From the NCBI RefSeq assembly GCF_001613005.1, contig NZ_BDBN01000042.1, positions 1 through 64,000 of the forward strand: 64,000 bases of DNA. The letters are read 5' to 3'. Shown here in pieces: positions 37,762 to 46,289 of this stretch. The notes under the pieces are model-generated. The model ran no database searches, was not told the DNA's origin, and was given only the letters and a program-made list of their open reading frames with translations. The stretch's first letter is position 1, and every line of letters starts with the position of its first letter. The DNA comes from Nocardia nova NBRC 15556 (GTDB taxonomy: Bacteria; Actinomycetota; Actinomycetes; Mycobacteriales; Mycobacteriaceae). A program made the translations under genes and the position numbers.

Positions 37762-39279
37762 TCAGGCCGCGCTGGTGTCGGGTGGACGCGAAAGCGACTG
37801 CAACCAACGCTCGTGCTGTTCGCGTTCGCGTTGTCGGCGTTGCAGTCGTTCCCGTTCGTCGCGCAGGTGGATGCGCGTGAGTATCGCTGCCAGAAGTTCG
37901 TCGGGGTGGTGGCGGTGGTTGATGCGGGGTCTCCGACTGGGGTCGATGTGTTCGGGTGCGATCCAGGCGGTGCGGCCCGGGAACGGGGAAAGCTGGTTCT
38001 GTGCAACGGTTTTCCAGCCGCCGGGTCCGTCGTGGATCAGGGCGTGGCAGGCGTCGCAGGCTAGGGCGAGGTTGGTGATATCGGTGGGGCCGCCTTTGGC
38101 GTAGTCGCGGATGTGGTGGGCGGCGCAGAGGCTGGCGGGGGCGTCGCAGCCGGGGCGGGAGCAGCCGCGCAGGGCGGCGATCAGCGCCAGGCGTTGGGTC
38201 GGGGAGGCGAGTCGTTTCATGCGGCCGAGGTGCAGGGGGAGTCCGGCGTGGTCGAAGATCGCCAGGTAGGGGCGGGATCGTTCGGCCAGTCGCAGCGCCT
38301 CGCGGATCGGCACGACGCCGCCGGTGGCTGTGGTCGCGGAGCCCGAATCCTTTTCCAGGTCTTCGAGTTTCATCGTCAGCACGGTGGTCACCGGCATGCC
38401 GCGGTGGCGGCCGAGGTCTTCGGCGATCAGGCCGGAGCGCAGGATCGCGGTGAGTGCGTCGTGGTTGCGTTGGGCGGCGCTGCGGTGATCGGATCGCGCT
38501 GCCTCGGCAAGCATCGCCGGGTCGGCGGTGTCGATCTCGACGGCGGGGCTGTTCGGGTCCTCCGGGTTACAGACGCCGGGGCGTGCGTACTTGGCCAGCA
38601 GTGGGTCCAGTAGGGCACGCAGCACCGGGTCGATGTCGCCGCGCACGGGCGACATGCCGTCGGGGCGTTGCCGGCCCACGACGATGCCTCGCATTCGTGC
38701 GCGGTCGTGGTCGGTGGTGAGGCGGCCGTCGGGGTCCAGGTGGGCCAGGATTCGGTCGCCGACCTTGCCGATGTCGTCCGGCGAGCCGGATCGCGCGAAC
38801 TCCGCCAACAGGTGTTCTGCGGCTTCGCGATCCGCGTCGGCTACGCCTCGGGGCACTCGGTTCATGACCTGCGCGATCCCGCGCACGTGATCGGCGGAGA
38901 CCTCACCGTGTGCCAAAGCTGCTGCGGTGCATGGTAATTGCGGGTCTCGCACCTGGCCGTCGAGATCGTGGAAGGTTCCTACCGAGCGCGCCGCGTTGAC
39001 GCGGCTGCCGGCGTCGGCGCTGGATATCTGCAGCGTCTCCATCAGGAACCGCTTCACCGTCTTCGCGCCGGTCCGGGACGGCAGGGATCGCTCCTCGGCT
39101 TCGATCAGCAGGCGATGGTGCATCGCTGCCAGTCGGCGCGTGCAACTCTCCACATCCCGCATCGCCTGTATCAGTTGTTCATCCGACAGTGGTATCAGTG
39201 CTTGTTCGGACAGCTGGGAAACCGCAGCGAGCAGCGGTCTCGCGACCTGCTCGACGTCCTCCCCGGCGTTCGAATGCAT
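37762..39279 (-). CDS. DUF222/13E12-family HNH protein
   Basis: 505 aa. N-terminal DUF222 helical domain (about 20-300) and C-terminal HNH nuclease motif: CSRPGCDAPASLCAAHHIRD, GGPTDITNLALACDACHALIH (about 395-440). The family is multicopy in Mycobacterium (REP13E12) and other Corynebacteriales; its role is unknown. A TAGAAT -10 box lies 6 nt before ATG 39279, suggesting a leaderless transcript. No terminal repeats or integrase are nearby, so there is no direct evidence that this copy is mobile. Confidence 0.9.
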   Translation of the reverse strand: MHSNAGEDVEQVARPLLAAVSQLSEQALIPLSDEQLIQAMRDVESCTRRLAAMHHRLLIEAEERSLPSRTGAKTVKRFLMETLQISSADAGSRVNAARSVGTFHDLDGQVRDPQLPCTAAALAHGEVSADHVRGIAQVMNRVPRGVADADREAAEHLLAEFARSGSPDDIGKVGDRILAHLDPDGRLTTDHDRARMRGIVVGRQRPDGMSPVRGDIDPVLRALLDPLLAKYARPGVCNPEDPNSPAVEIDTADPAMLAEAARSDHRSAAQRNHDALTAILRSGLIAEDLGRHRGMPVTTVLTMKLEDLEKDSGSATTATGGVVPIREALRLAERSRPYLAIFDHAGLPLHLGRMKRLASPTQRLALIAALRGCSRPGCDAPASLCAAHHIRDYAKGGPTDITNLALACDACHALIHDGPGGWKTVAQNQLSPFPGRTAWIAPEHIDPSRRPRINHRHHPDELLAAILTRIHLRDERERLQRRQREREQHERWLQSLSRPPDTSAA

Positions 39280-39449
39280 GTTCGAATTCTATCAAGAAGG
39301 GGAGGGGTGTGCACCCCTTCGGTCTGTGTGGATTTCGGAACACATTCTGAACAAGTGACCGAAAGGGCTTGTGTCGCAGATGGATTCACACACGAAAAGG
39401 CGCAAGAGCTCGAAGTCATCGACAACGCTCAGTGACCCCAACCCACGTC

Positions 39450-39824
39450 TCAGAGCGGAATAACCCGGCAGTCGTTGCCGCATTCGCCCTCGGCAGCCAC
39501 CTGCCCGGGTGCGGCGACGCGGTGCAGGATCGCCCGCGTGGGCGCGATGACGAGCTGGTCGTCTTCCAGCGTGCCGAGACCGTCGACGATCAACGAGTAG
39601 CCCGTCGGTTCTCGCGGCGCCCACACCAGGCTGACCGCCGGGCGGGCCGCGACGTTGTCCCGGGTATGGCTGCCGGGCGCGGCCACGTGCAGTCGGCCGG
39701 AGTGTGGAACCGGATGCACCGGCACGATGCGGGGAAGAGAATTGTCGCCGACGGTGATGAGGTGGGCGAGGTCGTGGTCGGCGATCACCCGCGCGAGCTC
39801 ATCCGTTTTCACCTCGGGATTCAT
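39450..39824 (-). CDS. Pyridoxamine 5'-phosphate oxidase-like (split-barrel) protein
   Basis: 124-aa split beta-barrel flavin/F420-binding-type protein. Pattern: LAHLITVGDNSLPRIVPVHP, HVAAPGSHTRDNVAARPAVS, YSLIVDGLGTLE. It belongs to the PNPOx-like superfamily; the cofactor is not certain. C-terminal ECGNDC gives two close cysteines. Monocistronic, with a TACGCT -10 box 6 nt before the start. Confidence 0.82.
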   Translation of the reverse strand: MNPEVKTDELARVIADHDLAHLITVGDNSLPRIVPVHPVPHSGRLHVAAPGSHTRDNVAARPAVSLVWAPREPTGYSLIVDGLGTLEDDQLVIAPTRAILHRVAAPGQVAAEGECGNDCRVIPL

Positions 39825-39881
39825 GTATCGAGCGTACTGCGGGAACGGGCGGCGAACCGCTCGGTGAAGCGGGCCAAGCCT

Positions 39882-40505
39882 TCACGCGAGCTGCGTCAAC
39901 AGCACCACCGCGAGTGTGAACATCGTCCCCGCCACGAAGACGTCGAGCACTCGCCACGCCGCGGGTAGCGACAGCACCGGCGCGAGCAGTCGAGCCCCGT
40001 AGCCGAGCCCGGCGAACCACACTCCGCTCGCGACCATCGCGCCGACGCCGAAGGCCCACCGCAACGACCCGTGCCCGGCGGCGACCGAGCCGAGCAGCAG
40101 CACGGTGTCCAGGTAGACGTGCGGGTTGAGCCAGGTCAGGGCCAGGCAGACCGGAATCGCGGTGCGGAGGGACGCGGTGGCATCGCCGGTGGTCGCGAGG
40201 GCGGCGGTGGCGGGGCGCAGTGCGCGGCGGGCCGCGAGAGCGCCGCAGGCGATCAGGAAGCATCCGCCGGCGAGTCCGGCGACGGTCAGTGCTGCCGGAT
40301 ACGCGCTGACCAGCGCACCGAGTCCGCCGACACCGCACATGATCAGAATGGCGTCGGAGACGACGCAGATGACGACCACGGCCGCCACGGCTTGCCTGCG
40401 TACGCCCTGGCGCAGGACGAACGCGTTCTGCGCGCCGATGGCGACGATCAGGGATAAGCCGGCACCGAATCCGGCGAGGGCCGCCGAGAAGATACCGCTG
40501 TTCAC
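39882..40505 (-). CDS. lysE: LysE-family lysine/arginine exporter
   Basis: 207-aa inner-membrane exporter with about six transmembrane helices. Family signatures: LSLIVAIGAQNAFVLRQG near 18 and ALTWLNPHVYLDTVLLLGS near 118. Divergent from a LysG/ArgP-type regulator with 66-69 bp between, the same arrangement as lysE-lysG of Corynebacterium glutamicum, where export is induced by excess lysine or arginine. GTG start at 40505. Confidence 0.93.
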   Translation of the reverse strand: MNSGIFSAALAGFGAGLSLIVAIGAQNAFVLRQGVRRQAVAAVVVICVVSDAILIMCGVGGLGALVSAYPAALTVAGLAGGCFLIACGALAARRALRPATAALATTGDATASLRTAIPVCLALTWLNPHVYLDTVLLLGSVAAGHGSLRWAFGVGAMVASGVWFAGLGYGARLLAPVLSLPAAWRVLDVFVAGTMFTLAVVLLTQLA

Positions 40506-40574
40506 GCAGCCGACGGTATGGGCGTTGACGTAATCAGTACAGCTAAAGGTTCTTAACTATCATTAGCAACCGTG

Positions 40575-41474
40575 ATGTCCGAACTTCCGGTAGATCAGGT
40601 CCGCACACTGCTCGCCGTCGTGGACGAAGGCACATTCGATGCCGCCGCGGCCGCGATGCATCTGACGCCCTCGGCGGTGAGTCAGCGGATCAAGGCGCTC
40701 GAACAGCGAACCGGCCGCGTGCTGCTGATGCGCACGAAACCGGTGCGGCCCACCGAATCCGGCCAGGCGGTCGTGCGTTTCGCGCGGCAACTGGCCGCCT
40801 TGCAGGACGCGGCGCAGCGAGAGTTGGGGATCGCCGGAGATGCCGAGTCCACCACGCTGTCCATCGCGGTCAACGCCGATTCACTGGCGACCTGGTTCCT
40901 GCCAGCCCTGTCGCAGGTGCCGCAGGATCCGCCGGTCTGCTTCGATCTGCATCGCGAGGACGAATCCCACACCGCCGCACTGCTGCGGGAGGGCACGGTG
41001 ATGGCGGCGGTGACATCGCTGGCCGACCCGGTGACCGGATGTACGGCACGGCTCTTGGGTCTGGCGCGGTACCTGCCGGTCGCGAGCCCGGAATTCGTCG
41101 AGCGTCATTTCGCAGCAGGGCCTCTGGAGCAGCGGCTTCCCGAGGCGCCGGTCATCGTTTTCGATCGCCGGGACGAGTTGCAGGATCGCTACGTCCGCAC
41201 CGTCACCTCCGGCAAGGCGGGTGCGAGCCGGCTCCGGCATTACGTACCCACCTCGGAAGGCTTTCGCGACACCATCGTCGCGGGGCTCGGGTGGGGATTG
41301 GTCCCCGAAACGCACGCCGACCCACTGCTGCGTGCGGGCGCTTTACGGAATTTCGCACCGGAGCAGTGGGTCGATGTGCCGCTCTACTGGCAGCAGTGGA
41401 AGTTGGACGTGCCGGCCCTCGCGCTGGTCGCGGAGACGATCGGCATGGCGGCGGCCGACTATCTTCGACAGTGA
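40575..41474 (+). CDS. lysG: LysG/ArgP-type LysR-family regulator
   Basis: 299 aa. N-terminal winged helix (about 3-62: LLAVVDEGTFDAAAAAMHLT, PSAVSQRIKALEQ) and a LysR substrate-binding domain. Expected to activate the divergent lysE gene with lysine, arginine or related ligands. GTG 40572 immediately precedes ATG 40575; either may be used, and no ribosome site is visible. The AT-rich spacer 40506-40571 should hold the operator. Confidence 0.92.
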   Translation: MSELPVDQVRTLLAVVDEGTFDAAAAAMHLTPSAVSQRIKALEQRTGRVLLMRTKPVRPTESGQAVVRFARQLAALQDAAQRELGIAGDAESTTLSIAVNADSLATWFLPALSQVPQDPPVCFDLHREDESHTAALLREGTVMAAVTSLADPVTGCTARLLGLARYLPVASPEFVERHFAAGPLEQRLPEAPVIVFDRRDELQDRYVRTVTSGKAGASRLRHYVPTSEGFRDTIVAGLGWGLVPETHADPLLRAGALRNFAPEQWVDVPLYWQQWKLDVPALALVAETIGMAAADYLRQ

Positions 41475-41528
41475 AAGTAATTCACCCGCAGGGGTTTCCG
41501 TGTTGGAGGCCGAGCCAGGGCCGCTTCG

Positions 41529-42215
41529 TCAGTCGATCAACTGCGGTGCCCCCGTCCGCGAGCCGTCCGCGGCGAGAACGGCTTTCGGCGATGCCGAGGT
41601 GAGCAACGCGATCCCGACCGCGAGCAACCAGATGATCGTGAACCCGGAAACCGTTGCGGTAGTGCCCCATCCGTTCGCGGCGTAGAAGTTCACCGGAGAG
41701 TTCCCGAAGAACATCGACGGTGCGAACGCCACGTTCACCACTGCTAGGACCGCGGCCGACCGCCCCGCCCACGCGGGCAGAATCCGCGTGCGCAGAATCG
41801 TGACAGCGGCCGTGGTCATGAACAGGGCGGTCAGGAGCCGGCTGACCGTTCCGTACAGCACATAGGTGCCGGACACGGTGACGGTGGGATCGATCGGTTC
41901 GGTTGCCTGGATCGTGGCGCCGATCTCGAGGCCCATGGAGACGAAAGCGACTGTGGCCCAGATCAAACCGGCGGTCGAGGCCAGTGAGCCGAGCCATTCG
42001 TAGCGGCGATCGGCGGCCTTCACCAGGTGCCCGAAGGTGGACATGAACACCACCACGCCGAGGAGTCCGACGAGGCCGATCAGGCCGCGGGTCAGGATGT
42101 TCCAGTCCGGGGGCGGGCCCTCGTAGACGAAGTAGAGCGGCAGTTCGACGAGCATGAGCGCGGCGCCGCAGACAGCGGCGATACCCGCCGTGCGGCGGAG
42201 GGTTTCGGTGTGCAC
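41529..42215 (-). CDS. DUF4386-like integral membrane protein
   Basis: 228 aa with about six transmembrane helices, starting TAGIAAVCGAALMLVELPLY and including NILTRGLIGLVGLLGVVVFM. Matches the DUF4386 type of small membrane proteins, function unknown. GTG 42215 follows GGAAGGA. Divergent from a TetR regulator with an AT-rich palindromic spacer, so it is the likely target of that regulator. Confidence 0.78.
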   Translation of the reverse strand: MHTETLRRTAGIAAVCGAALMLVELPLYFVYEGPPPDWNILTRGLIGLVGLLGVVVFMSTFGHLVKAADRRYEWLGSLASTAGLIWATVAFVSMGLEIGATIQATEPIDPTVTVSGTYVLYGTVSRLLTALFMTTAAVTILRTRILPAWAGRSAAVLAVVNVAFAPSMFFGNSPVNFYAANGWGTTATVSGFTIIWLLAVGIALLTSASPKAVLAADGSRTGAPQLID

Positions 42216-42245
42216 GGAGCGTCCTTCCGATCGGCGGCAATAGTA

Positions 42246-42277
42246 AGTATATGGCTTATACTATATCGACCATACTA
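42246..42277. promoter_or_regulatory. Candidate TetR operator between membrane protein and regulator
   Basis: The spacer is strikingly AT-rich. It holds the inverted repeat AGTATA-N5-TATACT (42246-42262) and a direct repeat ATACTA at 42258-42263 and 42272-42277 (14-bp period). It overlaps the probable divergent promoters. Confidence 0.55.
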
Positions 42278-42318
42278 AACTCCGGAAGGATGATTATTCG
42301 ACGACGGGATGCGCGCTG

Positions 42319-43068
42319 ATGACCGATCGGGAGGTGCCCGACCATCTGGCCCGGCTGTGGCGGCTGCCGGTGGACACCAAGCTCGGCCGTCCGGCCGCAC
42401 TCGATGTGGACCGGGTGGTGGCGACGGCGATCCAACTGGCCGACCGAGACGGTCTCGCCGCCGCGACGCTGCCGAAAATCGCTGCGGCTCTCGGTGTTAC
42501 GCCGATGTCGCTCTACCGCCACATCGGATCGAAGGACGAACTGCTGGGCTTGATGTCCGATGCCGGAATGGGTGCGCCACCCGAATTGCCCAGCGGCTCA
42601 TGGCGTTCGATGCTGCGCGCCTGGGCGTTCGCTCAACTCGAGCGGCACCGCGCCCGTCCCTGGCTCACCGAACTGCCGATCACCGGACCGCCGAGTGGAC
42701 CGAACACTGTGGCCTGGATGGACGCCGGGCTGCGCGCACTGCGCGACACCGTGCTGGACTGGCCGGCGAAGGTCGGGGCCATCATGGTGGTCAGCGGATA
42801 CGTCCGCGAGGCGTTCGTCACCGCCCGTCAACTCGAACACGCCATGGCGGCAGCCGATCTCGACCCGGCCGGCGTCCTGCACGACTACAGCCGTAATCTG
42901 CGCGCACTGGTGGATCGAAAGCGGCTGCCCGATATGGCCGCACTGCTGGACTCGGGGCTGTTCGACGCCATCCAGCCCGCCGAGGCCGACCCTGCCTCCG
43001 ACTTCACTTTCGGTCTCGACCTGGTCCTCGCCGGCGTGGCGGCGACGATCGTCGCGAACAGCCGGTAA
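42319..43068 (+). CDS. TetR-family transcriptional regulator
   Basis: 249 aa. N-terminal TetR helix-turn-helix (about 28-75: ATAIQLADRDGLAAATLPKI, TPMSLYRHIGSKDELLGLM) and a TetR_C-type ligand-binding domain, as in regulators of membrane transporters. It carries a 25-residue N-terminal arm. Divergent from a DUF4386-like membrane protein, probably repressing it and itself. Confidence 0.9.
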   Translation: MTDREVPDHLARLWRLPVDTKLGRPAALDVDRVVATAIQLADRDGLAAATLPKIAAALGVTPMSLYRHIGSKDELLGLMSDAGMGAPPELPSGSWRSMLRAWAFAQLERHRARPWLTELPITGPPSGPNTVAWMDAGLRALRDTVLDWPAKVGAIMVVSGYVREAFVTARQLEHAMAAADLDPAGVLHDYSRNLRALVDRKRLPDMAALLDSGLFDAIQPAEADPASDFTFGLDLVLAGVAATIVANSR

Positions 43069-43119
43069 CGGCAAACGGCCCGGCGCCGTGCAGGCGCCGG
43101 GCCGCTGATCAGCTGCCGA

Positions 43120-43437
43120 TCAGCTGCTGCCGAACCATCCCGGCGGAACGACCTGACGGAAACCGTTCCAGCCGTTGCCGTGCCGGTCCCACGGGTTGCA
43201 GTCGTCGCCGCGGTGGTGGCGGTCCCAATCGCCGCGGTGGTCCCAGTCGCCACGGTCCCGGCCGTCCCACGGGCCGTGCCCGCGACCCGGATGTGCGATC
43301 TCGGTGGCCGCCGGGGCGCTCACGACCTCGGCCTGGGCCGGAATGGCAAGCGCGGCAAGCGGCGCGGCCACGATGGCGCCGGCAACGGCGATGCGCGCCG
43401 CCGTGCGCTTGGTGCGATGTTCGGTTCTGGCAATCAC
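43120..43437 (-). CDS. Small secreted Asp/His/Arg-rich protein with PPGWFGSS tail
   Basis: 105 aa. GTG 43437 follows GGAAGGA with 7-nt spacing; an upstream TTG at 43452 would include the ribosome site. Sec signal peptide (IAVAGAIVAAPLAALAIPAQA). The mature part is a short charged repeat (GDWDHRGDWDRHHRGDD) and ends VVPPGWFGSS. The neighbouring secreted protein at 43576-43851 ends in the same eight residues. Function unknown; the Asp/His-rich middle could bind metal (inference). Confidence 0.75.
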   Translation of the reverse strand: MIARTEHRTKRTAARIAVAGAIVAAPLAALAIPAQAEVVSAPAATEIAHPGRGHGPWDGRDRGDWDHRGDWDRHHRGDDCNPWDRHGNGWNGFRQVVPPGWFGSS

Positions 43438-43575
43438 GGTGAATCCTTCCAATCAGTTACACCGCACGCAGTCTCTCGCAAATCGGACACCGCGTCACGG
43501 GTGGTGGCACGAGGTTCAGGGCGGAATCGGCCGCGAGGATGACGGGGACTCAGGGTTGACCCTCAGTCCTGCGAT

Positions 43576-43851
43576 TCAGCTGCTGCCGAACCACCCCGGC
43601 GGGTAAACGGGCCTATACCAGGAGTAGTACGGCCGATACCACGAATTCCAGCCGTACAGATAGTCCAGCGGTATCGGATCGAACGGTGTCACCTCCGGGT
43701 AGTACCAGCCGACCGAACTCGGCTCGCTCACCGGTGCCTGCGCCGAACCCTGCCCGGCGGTCGCGGTGACCATGCCGATCAGAATCAAGCCCGCTATCGC
43801 CGTCCTCGCCAGGATTCGGCGTACCCGGACGGACGTGGCAGTCGCGAACAC
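43576..43851 (-). CDS. Small secreted Tyr/Trp/Pro-rich protein with PPGWFGSS tail
   Basis: 91 aa. GTG 43851 follows AAAGGGG. Signal peptide (ARTAIAGLILIGMVTATAG, ending GSAQA). The mature part of about 50 residues is rich in Tyr, Trp and Pro (GWNSWYRPYYSWYRPVY) and ends PPGWFGSS, the same tail as the downstream gene. The tails are also alike in nucleotide sequence, so a local duplication of the gene end is likely. Function unknown. Confidence 0.75.
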   Translation of the reverse strand: MFATATSVRVRRILARTAIAGLILIGMVTATAGQGSAQAPVSEPSSVGWYYPEVTPFDPIPLDYLYGWNSWYRPYYSWYRPVYPPGWFGSS

Positions 43852-43942
43852 GACCAGCCCCTTTCAACTCGCTTGTCCCGCAACCCTCGCCGATTTCGGC
43901 GCGAACGTCACGGCCGCGATACGCCCAGGGCTGAGAAGAGAC

Positions 43943-44359
43943 TCAGCTCACATCCCGCGCCCCGCCGTCCGGATTCGCGCGGTCGATGTGCCAGCTGCGG
44001 ATCCGCCGCGGATGAATGCGAATGATGGTGTGCGCGAACCAGTCCGGCGCCACCGGAGGCGTCTCCACATCGGGGATCTCGCCGACGCCACGGATCTCCA
44101 CTCCACGCCCCCAGCCGGGCTTCACCTCGGCCGGATCGTCCGGCGTCATATCGTCGACGACCAGGCTCACATTCGGATTACCCCGCACATTGCGGTAGCG
44201 CTGCGCGCTCGGACTCGGCCCGCCGATATCGATCGTGCCGTCGTCGTTCACCCGAAATCCCACCGGAACCAGCTGCGGCCGCCCGTCCGCCGTCACAGTG
44301 CCCAGCCGGCCCAGCGACTGGGAGGTCAGATAGGTGCGTTCGGCCGCGGTGAAAGTCAT
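43943..44359 (-). CDS. PPOX-class (F420-dependent type) oxidoreductase
   Basis: 138-aa split-barrel protein: TSQSLGRLGTVTADGRPQLV, VGFRVNDDGTIDIGG, RYRNVRGNPNVSLVVDD. The pattern matches actinobacterial PPOX proteins that bind F420 or FMN (Rv2074/Rv1155-like). C-terminal HTIIRIHPRRIRSWHID is a shared family ending. Substrate unknown. Confidence 0.86.
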   Translation of the reverse strand: MTFTAAERTYLTSQSLGRLGTVTADGRPQLVPVGFRVNDDGTIDIGGPSPSAQRYRNVRGNPNVSLVVDDMTPDDPAEVKPGWGRGVEIRGVGEIPDVETPPVAPDWFAHTIIRIHPRRIRSWHIDRANPDGGARDVS

Positions 44360-44392
44360 GCCGCCACGCTAAGAGCTCGAGTACGGTTGAGG

Positions 44393-45061
44393 TCAAGTGG
44401 TCCGCGGGCTCGGCTGGTCGGCCACTTTCGTGAGGTGGAAGTGGGTGACGTTGTCGCCTTGGCGGGCGGGGGACGCGGTGTAGCCGGGAAGGCTGCCGAG
44501 GCCGTCGTAGAGGCGTTCGCCGGCGCCGAGGAGAGTGGGGACGAGAGCCAGGTGGAGGTCGTCGACGAGTCCGGCCCGCAGGAAGCGGCGAACGGTCGCG
44601 GCTCCGCCGCCGAGGCGGACGTCCTTGCCTCCGGCGGCGGAGAAGGCTCGTGCCAGCACGTTTTCGGGGGTGTCGTCGACGAAGTGGAAGGTGGTGCCGC
44701 CGTCCATCTCGAGCGCCGGGCGCGGGTGGTGGGTGAGGACGAAGACCGGGTGGTGATAGGGCGGGTTGGGCCCCCACCAGCCGGTCCAGGAATCATCGGG
44801 CCATTCCCCGCGAACGGGCCCGAACATGTTGCGGCCCATGATGGTCGCGCCGACATTCGCTTCACCGGCGGCGAGCTGTTCGTCGTCGATTCCGGTGCTG
44901 CCGCCGTCCTGGCCGATCATCCGCCGGCCGGTGCGGGTGACGAAAACCCATTCGTGCAGGCGTTCGCCGCCGACGCCGAGCGGATGATCCGGACCTTGGT
45001 CGGGACCCGCGACGTACCCGTCCAGTGAGATCGAGAGATTGTGGACACGAAGACGGGGCAT
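44393..45061 (-). CDS. Dihydrofolate reductase-like (RibD C-terminal domain) protein
   Basis: 222 aa. RibD_C/DHFR-like fold: RVHNLSISLDGYVAGPDQGP at the N-terminus, TIMGRNMFGP near 75, LGGGAATVRRFLRAGLVDDL near 155 and the DDLHLALVPTLLGAGERLY strand. Predicted NAD(P)H-dependent reductase; not the essential folA. ATG 45061 follows GAGAGGA; the longer frame by 5 codons lacks support. Confidence 0.87.
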   Translation of the reverse strand: MPRLRVHNLSISLDGYVAGPDQGPDHPLGVGGERLHEWVFVTRTGRRMIGQDGGSTGIDDEQLAAGEANVGATIMGRNMFGPVRGEWPDDSWTGWWGPNPPYHHPVFVLTHHPRPALEMDGGTTFHFVDDTPENVLARAFSAAGGKDVRLGGGAATVRRFLRAGLVDDLHLALVPTLLGAGERLYDGLGSLPGYTASPARQGDNVTHFHLTKVADQPSPRTT

Positions 45062-45086
45062 GGCGGGTCCTCTCACGGAGTGCTTG

Positions 45087-45138
45087 CTGATTGCAATTGC
45101 TCTGCACTCTACCGCCGGTGCTTGTCAGCTGCAATCAG
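45087..45138. repeat. Inverted repeat between AhpD-like and RibD-like genes
   Basis: CTGATTGCA (45087-45095) is inverted at TGCAATCAG (45130-45138), with the 8-bp palindrome GCAATTGC (45093-45100) inside. It may be a terminator or an operator for the 44393-45061 gene. Confidence 0.45.
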
Positions 45139-45141
45139 TCG

Positions 45142-45702
45142 TCAGGCCGTGTGCAGGCCCGCCGACCACGCGAATGCGGTCAGCGTGGGGTCGAGTGGCG
45201 CCGCGGTGAGCCGATTGCCCAGTGTGGACAGCGTGTAGGTGCCGATTCCCAGCACCACCTCGAGGGCCTGTTCGGTGGTGTAGCCGTGCGAAAGGAAATC
45301 GCTCGCTCGTTCGGCGGGGACGTTGCCGGCGGTTTCGACGACGGTGAGGGTGAACTCCTGGAGTGCGGCCAGGCGGGGATCGGGGAGGGGGCGCTGTTCG
45401 CGCAGCGCGGTGATCAGTTCCGGGTCGGCGCCGATCTCGGTCAGCTTCGCGGTGTGCATGGCGACGCACAGGTGACATTCGTTGCGCGTGGCCATCGTCA
45501 TCACCAGCACCTCGCGCGACAGTTGGTCGAGGGTGCTGCCTTCGAAGAGCGCGTTGAGTTTCATGAAGCCGTCGAGCAGTCGTGGCGACGTCGCCATTTT
45601 CCCCACCGCGGCGGGGAGGTAGCCGAAGTGCGCGGTGGTCGCGGTCATGGTGCGACGGGCTTCGGCGGGTGCGGAGTCGGGGGTGTGGGTGGGGAAATGC
45701 AT
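45142..45702 (-). CDS. AhpD/carboxymuconolactone decarboxylase-like protein
   Basis: 186-aa all-helical protein of the AhpD/CMD superfamily. Active-site stretch ATRNECHLCVAMHTAK (CxxC plus His) near 85, as in AhpD-like peroxidases that use a disulfide relay. ATG 45702 starts MHFPTHTPDSAP. Its promoter region contains GACAAC-N3-GTTGTC palindromes that recur at the start of the adjacent marR gene, so it is very likely controlled by that MarR protein, plausibly in response to oxidants or electrophiles. Confidence 0.87.
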   Translation of the reverse strand: MHFPTHTPDSAPAEARRTMTATTAHFGYLPAAVGKMATSPRLLDGFMKLNALFEGSTLDQLSREVLVMTMATRNECHLCVAMHTAKLTEIGADPELITALREQRPLPDPRLAALQEFTLTVVETAGNVPAERASDFLSHGYTTEQALEVVLGIGTYTLSTLGNRLTAAPLDPTLTAFAWSAGLHTA

Positions 45703-45722
45703 GAGTCGATCCGTTCGAGTTG

Positions 45723-45758
45723 GACAACCAAGTTGTCTAAACGGTAAACCTAGTTGTC
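45723..45758. promoter_or_regulatory. MarR operator upstream of AhpD-like gene
   Basis: Perfect palindrome GACAAC-caa-GTTGTC at 45723-45737 and a degenerate copy GTAAAC-cta-GTTGTC at 45744-45758, centres 21 bp apart (two helical turns). A third copy overlaps the marR start at 46281-46295. Confidence 0.72.
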
Positions 45759-45797
45759 GAATTGAGCAAGCCTGGACGGCCGCCGGGGCGGAGCCGG

Positions 45798-46289
45798 TCA
45801 GCTCCCGAACCAGCCCGCGACGTCGAGCCGGAACGATTCCGGCGGGACCATCGTGCGCAACGCGGCCTCCATATCGCGCACGCGCTGGGCGCCCAGTTCG
45901 TGCACCCAGCGGCGTCGCAACCGCTCGAAGATCTCGGCCGACTGCCGCAGCGCGTCGATTCCGCGCGGGGTCAGGCAGACGATCTTGCGCCGGGCGTCGT
46001 CGGGATCCTCGACACGTTCGGCATAGCCCAGCGCGGTCAGCTTCTCGACCGTCTTGCCCGCCGCCTGCTTCGAGACGCCCAGCTTGCGGCCGATATCGCT
46101 GGCCGTCGCCCCCTGCACTCCGATCGCCTGCATCGCGAATCCGTGGGCCGGGCGCATATCGGGATGCCCCCGCTCCGCCAGCTCGGCATGCAATTCGTCG
46201 ATGAGCGAGCGGAACCCGGCGAACAGCAGTAGCGGCAGCTCGAACCCGGGGCTGTCGACCGGGGCCCTCCCGCGTTTTCCGACAACCAT
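45798..46289 (-). CDS. MarR-family transcriptional regulator
   Basis: 163 aa. Winged helix: GVQGATASDIGRKLGVSKQA, AGKTVEKLTALGYAER, with the wing VEDPDDARRKIVCLT. Start ATG 46289 has a TACCCT -10 box 7 nt upstream, so a leaderless transcript is likely. The palindrome GACAAC-N3-GTTGAC covers the start, suggesting autorepression, and the same palindrome precedes the downstream AhpD-like gene. The C-terminus ends VAGWFGS, by chance or not resembling the tail of two nearby secreted proteins. Confidence 0.9.
   Translation of the reverse strand: MVVGKRGRAPVDSPGFELPLLLFAGFRSLIDELHAELAERGHPDMRPAHGFAMQAIGVQGATASDIGRKLGVSKQAAGKTVEKLTALGYAERVEDPDDARRKIVCLTPRGIDALRQSAEIFERLRRRWVHELGAQRVRDMEAALRTMVPPESFRLDVAGWFGS

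Noticed and set aside
37762-39279. DUF222-HNH gene as a mobile element
   Set aside because: No terminal inverted repeats, target duplication or integrase seen; the family is often a resident repeat.
40506-40574. Specific LysG operator
   Set aside because: The spacer is AT-rich and suitable, but no palindrome stands out enough to call.
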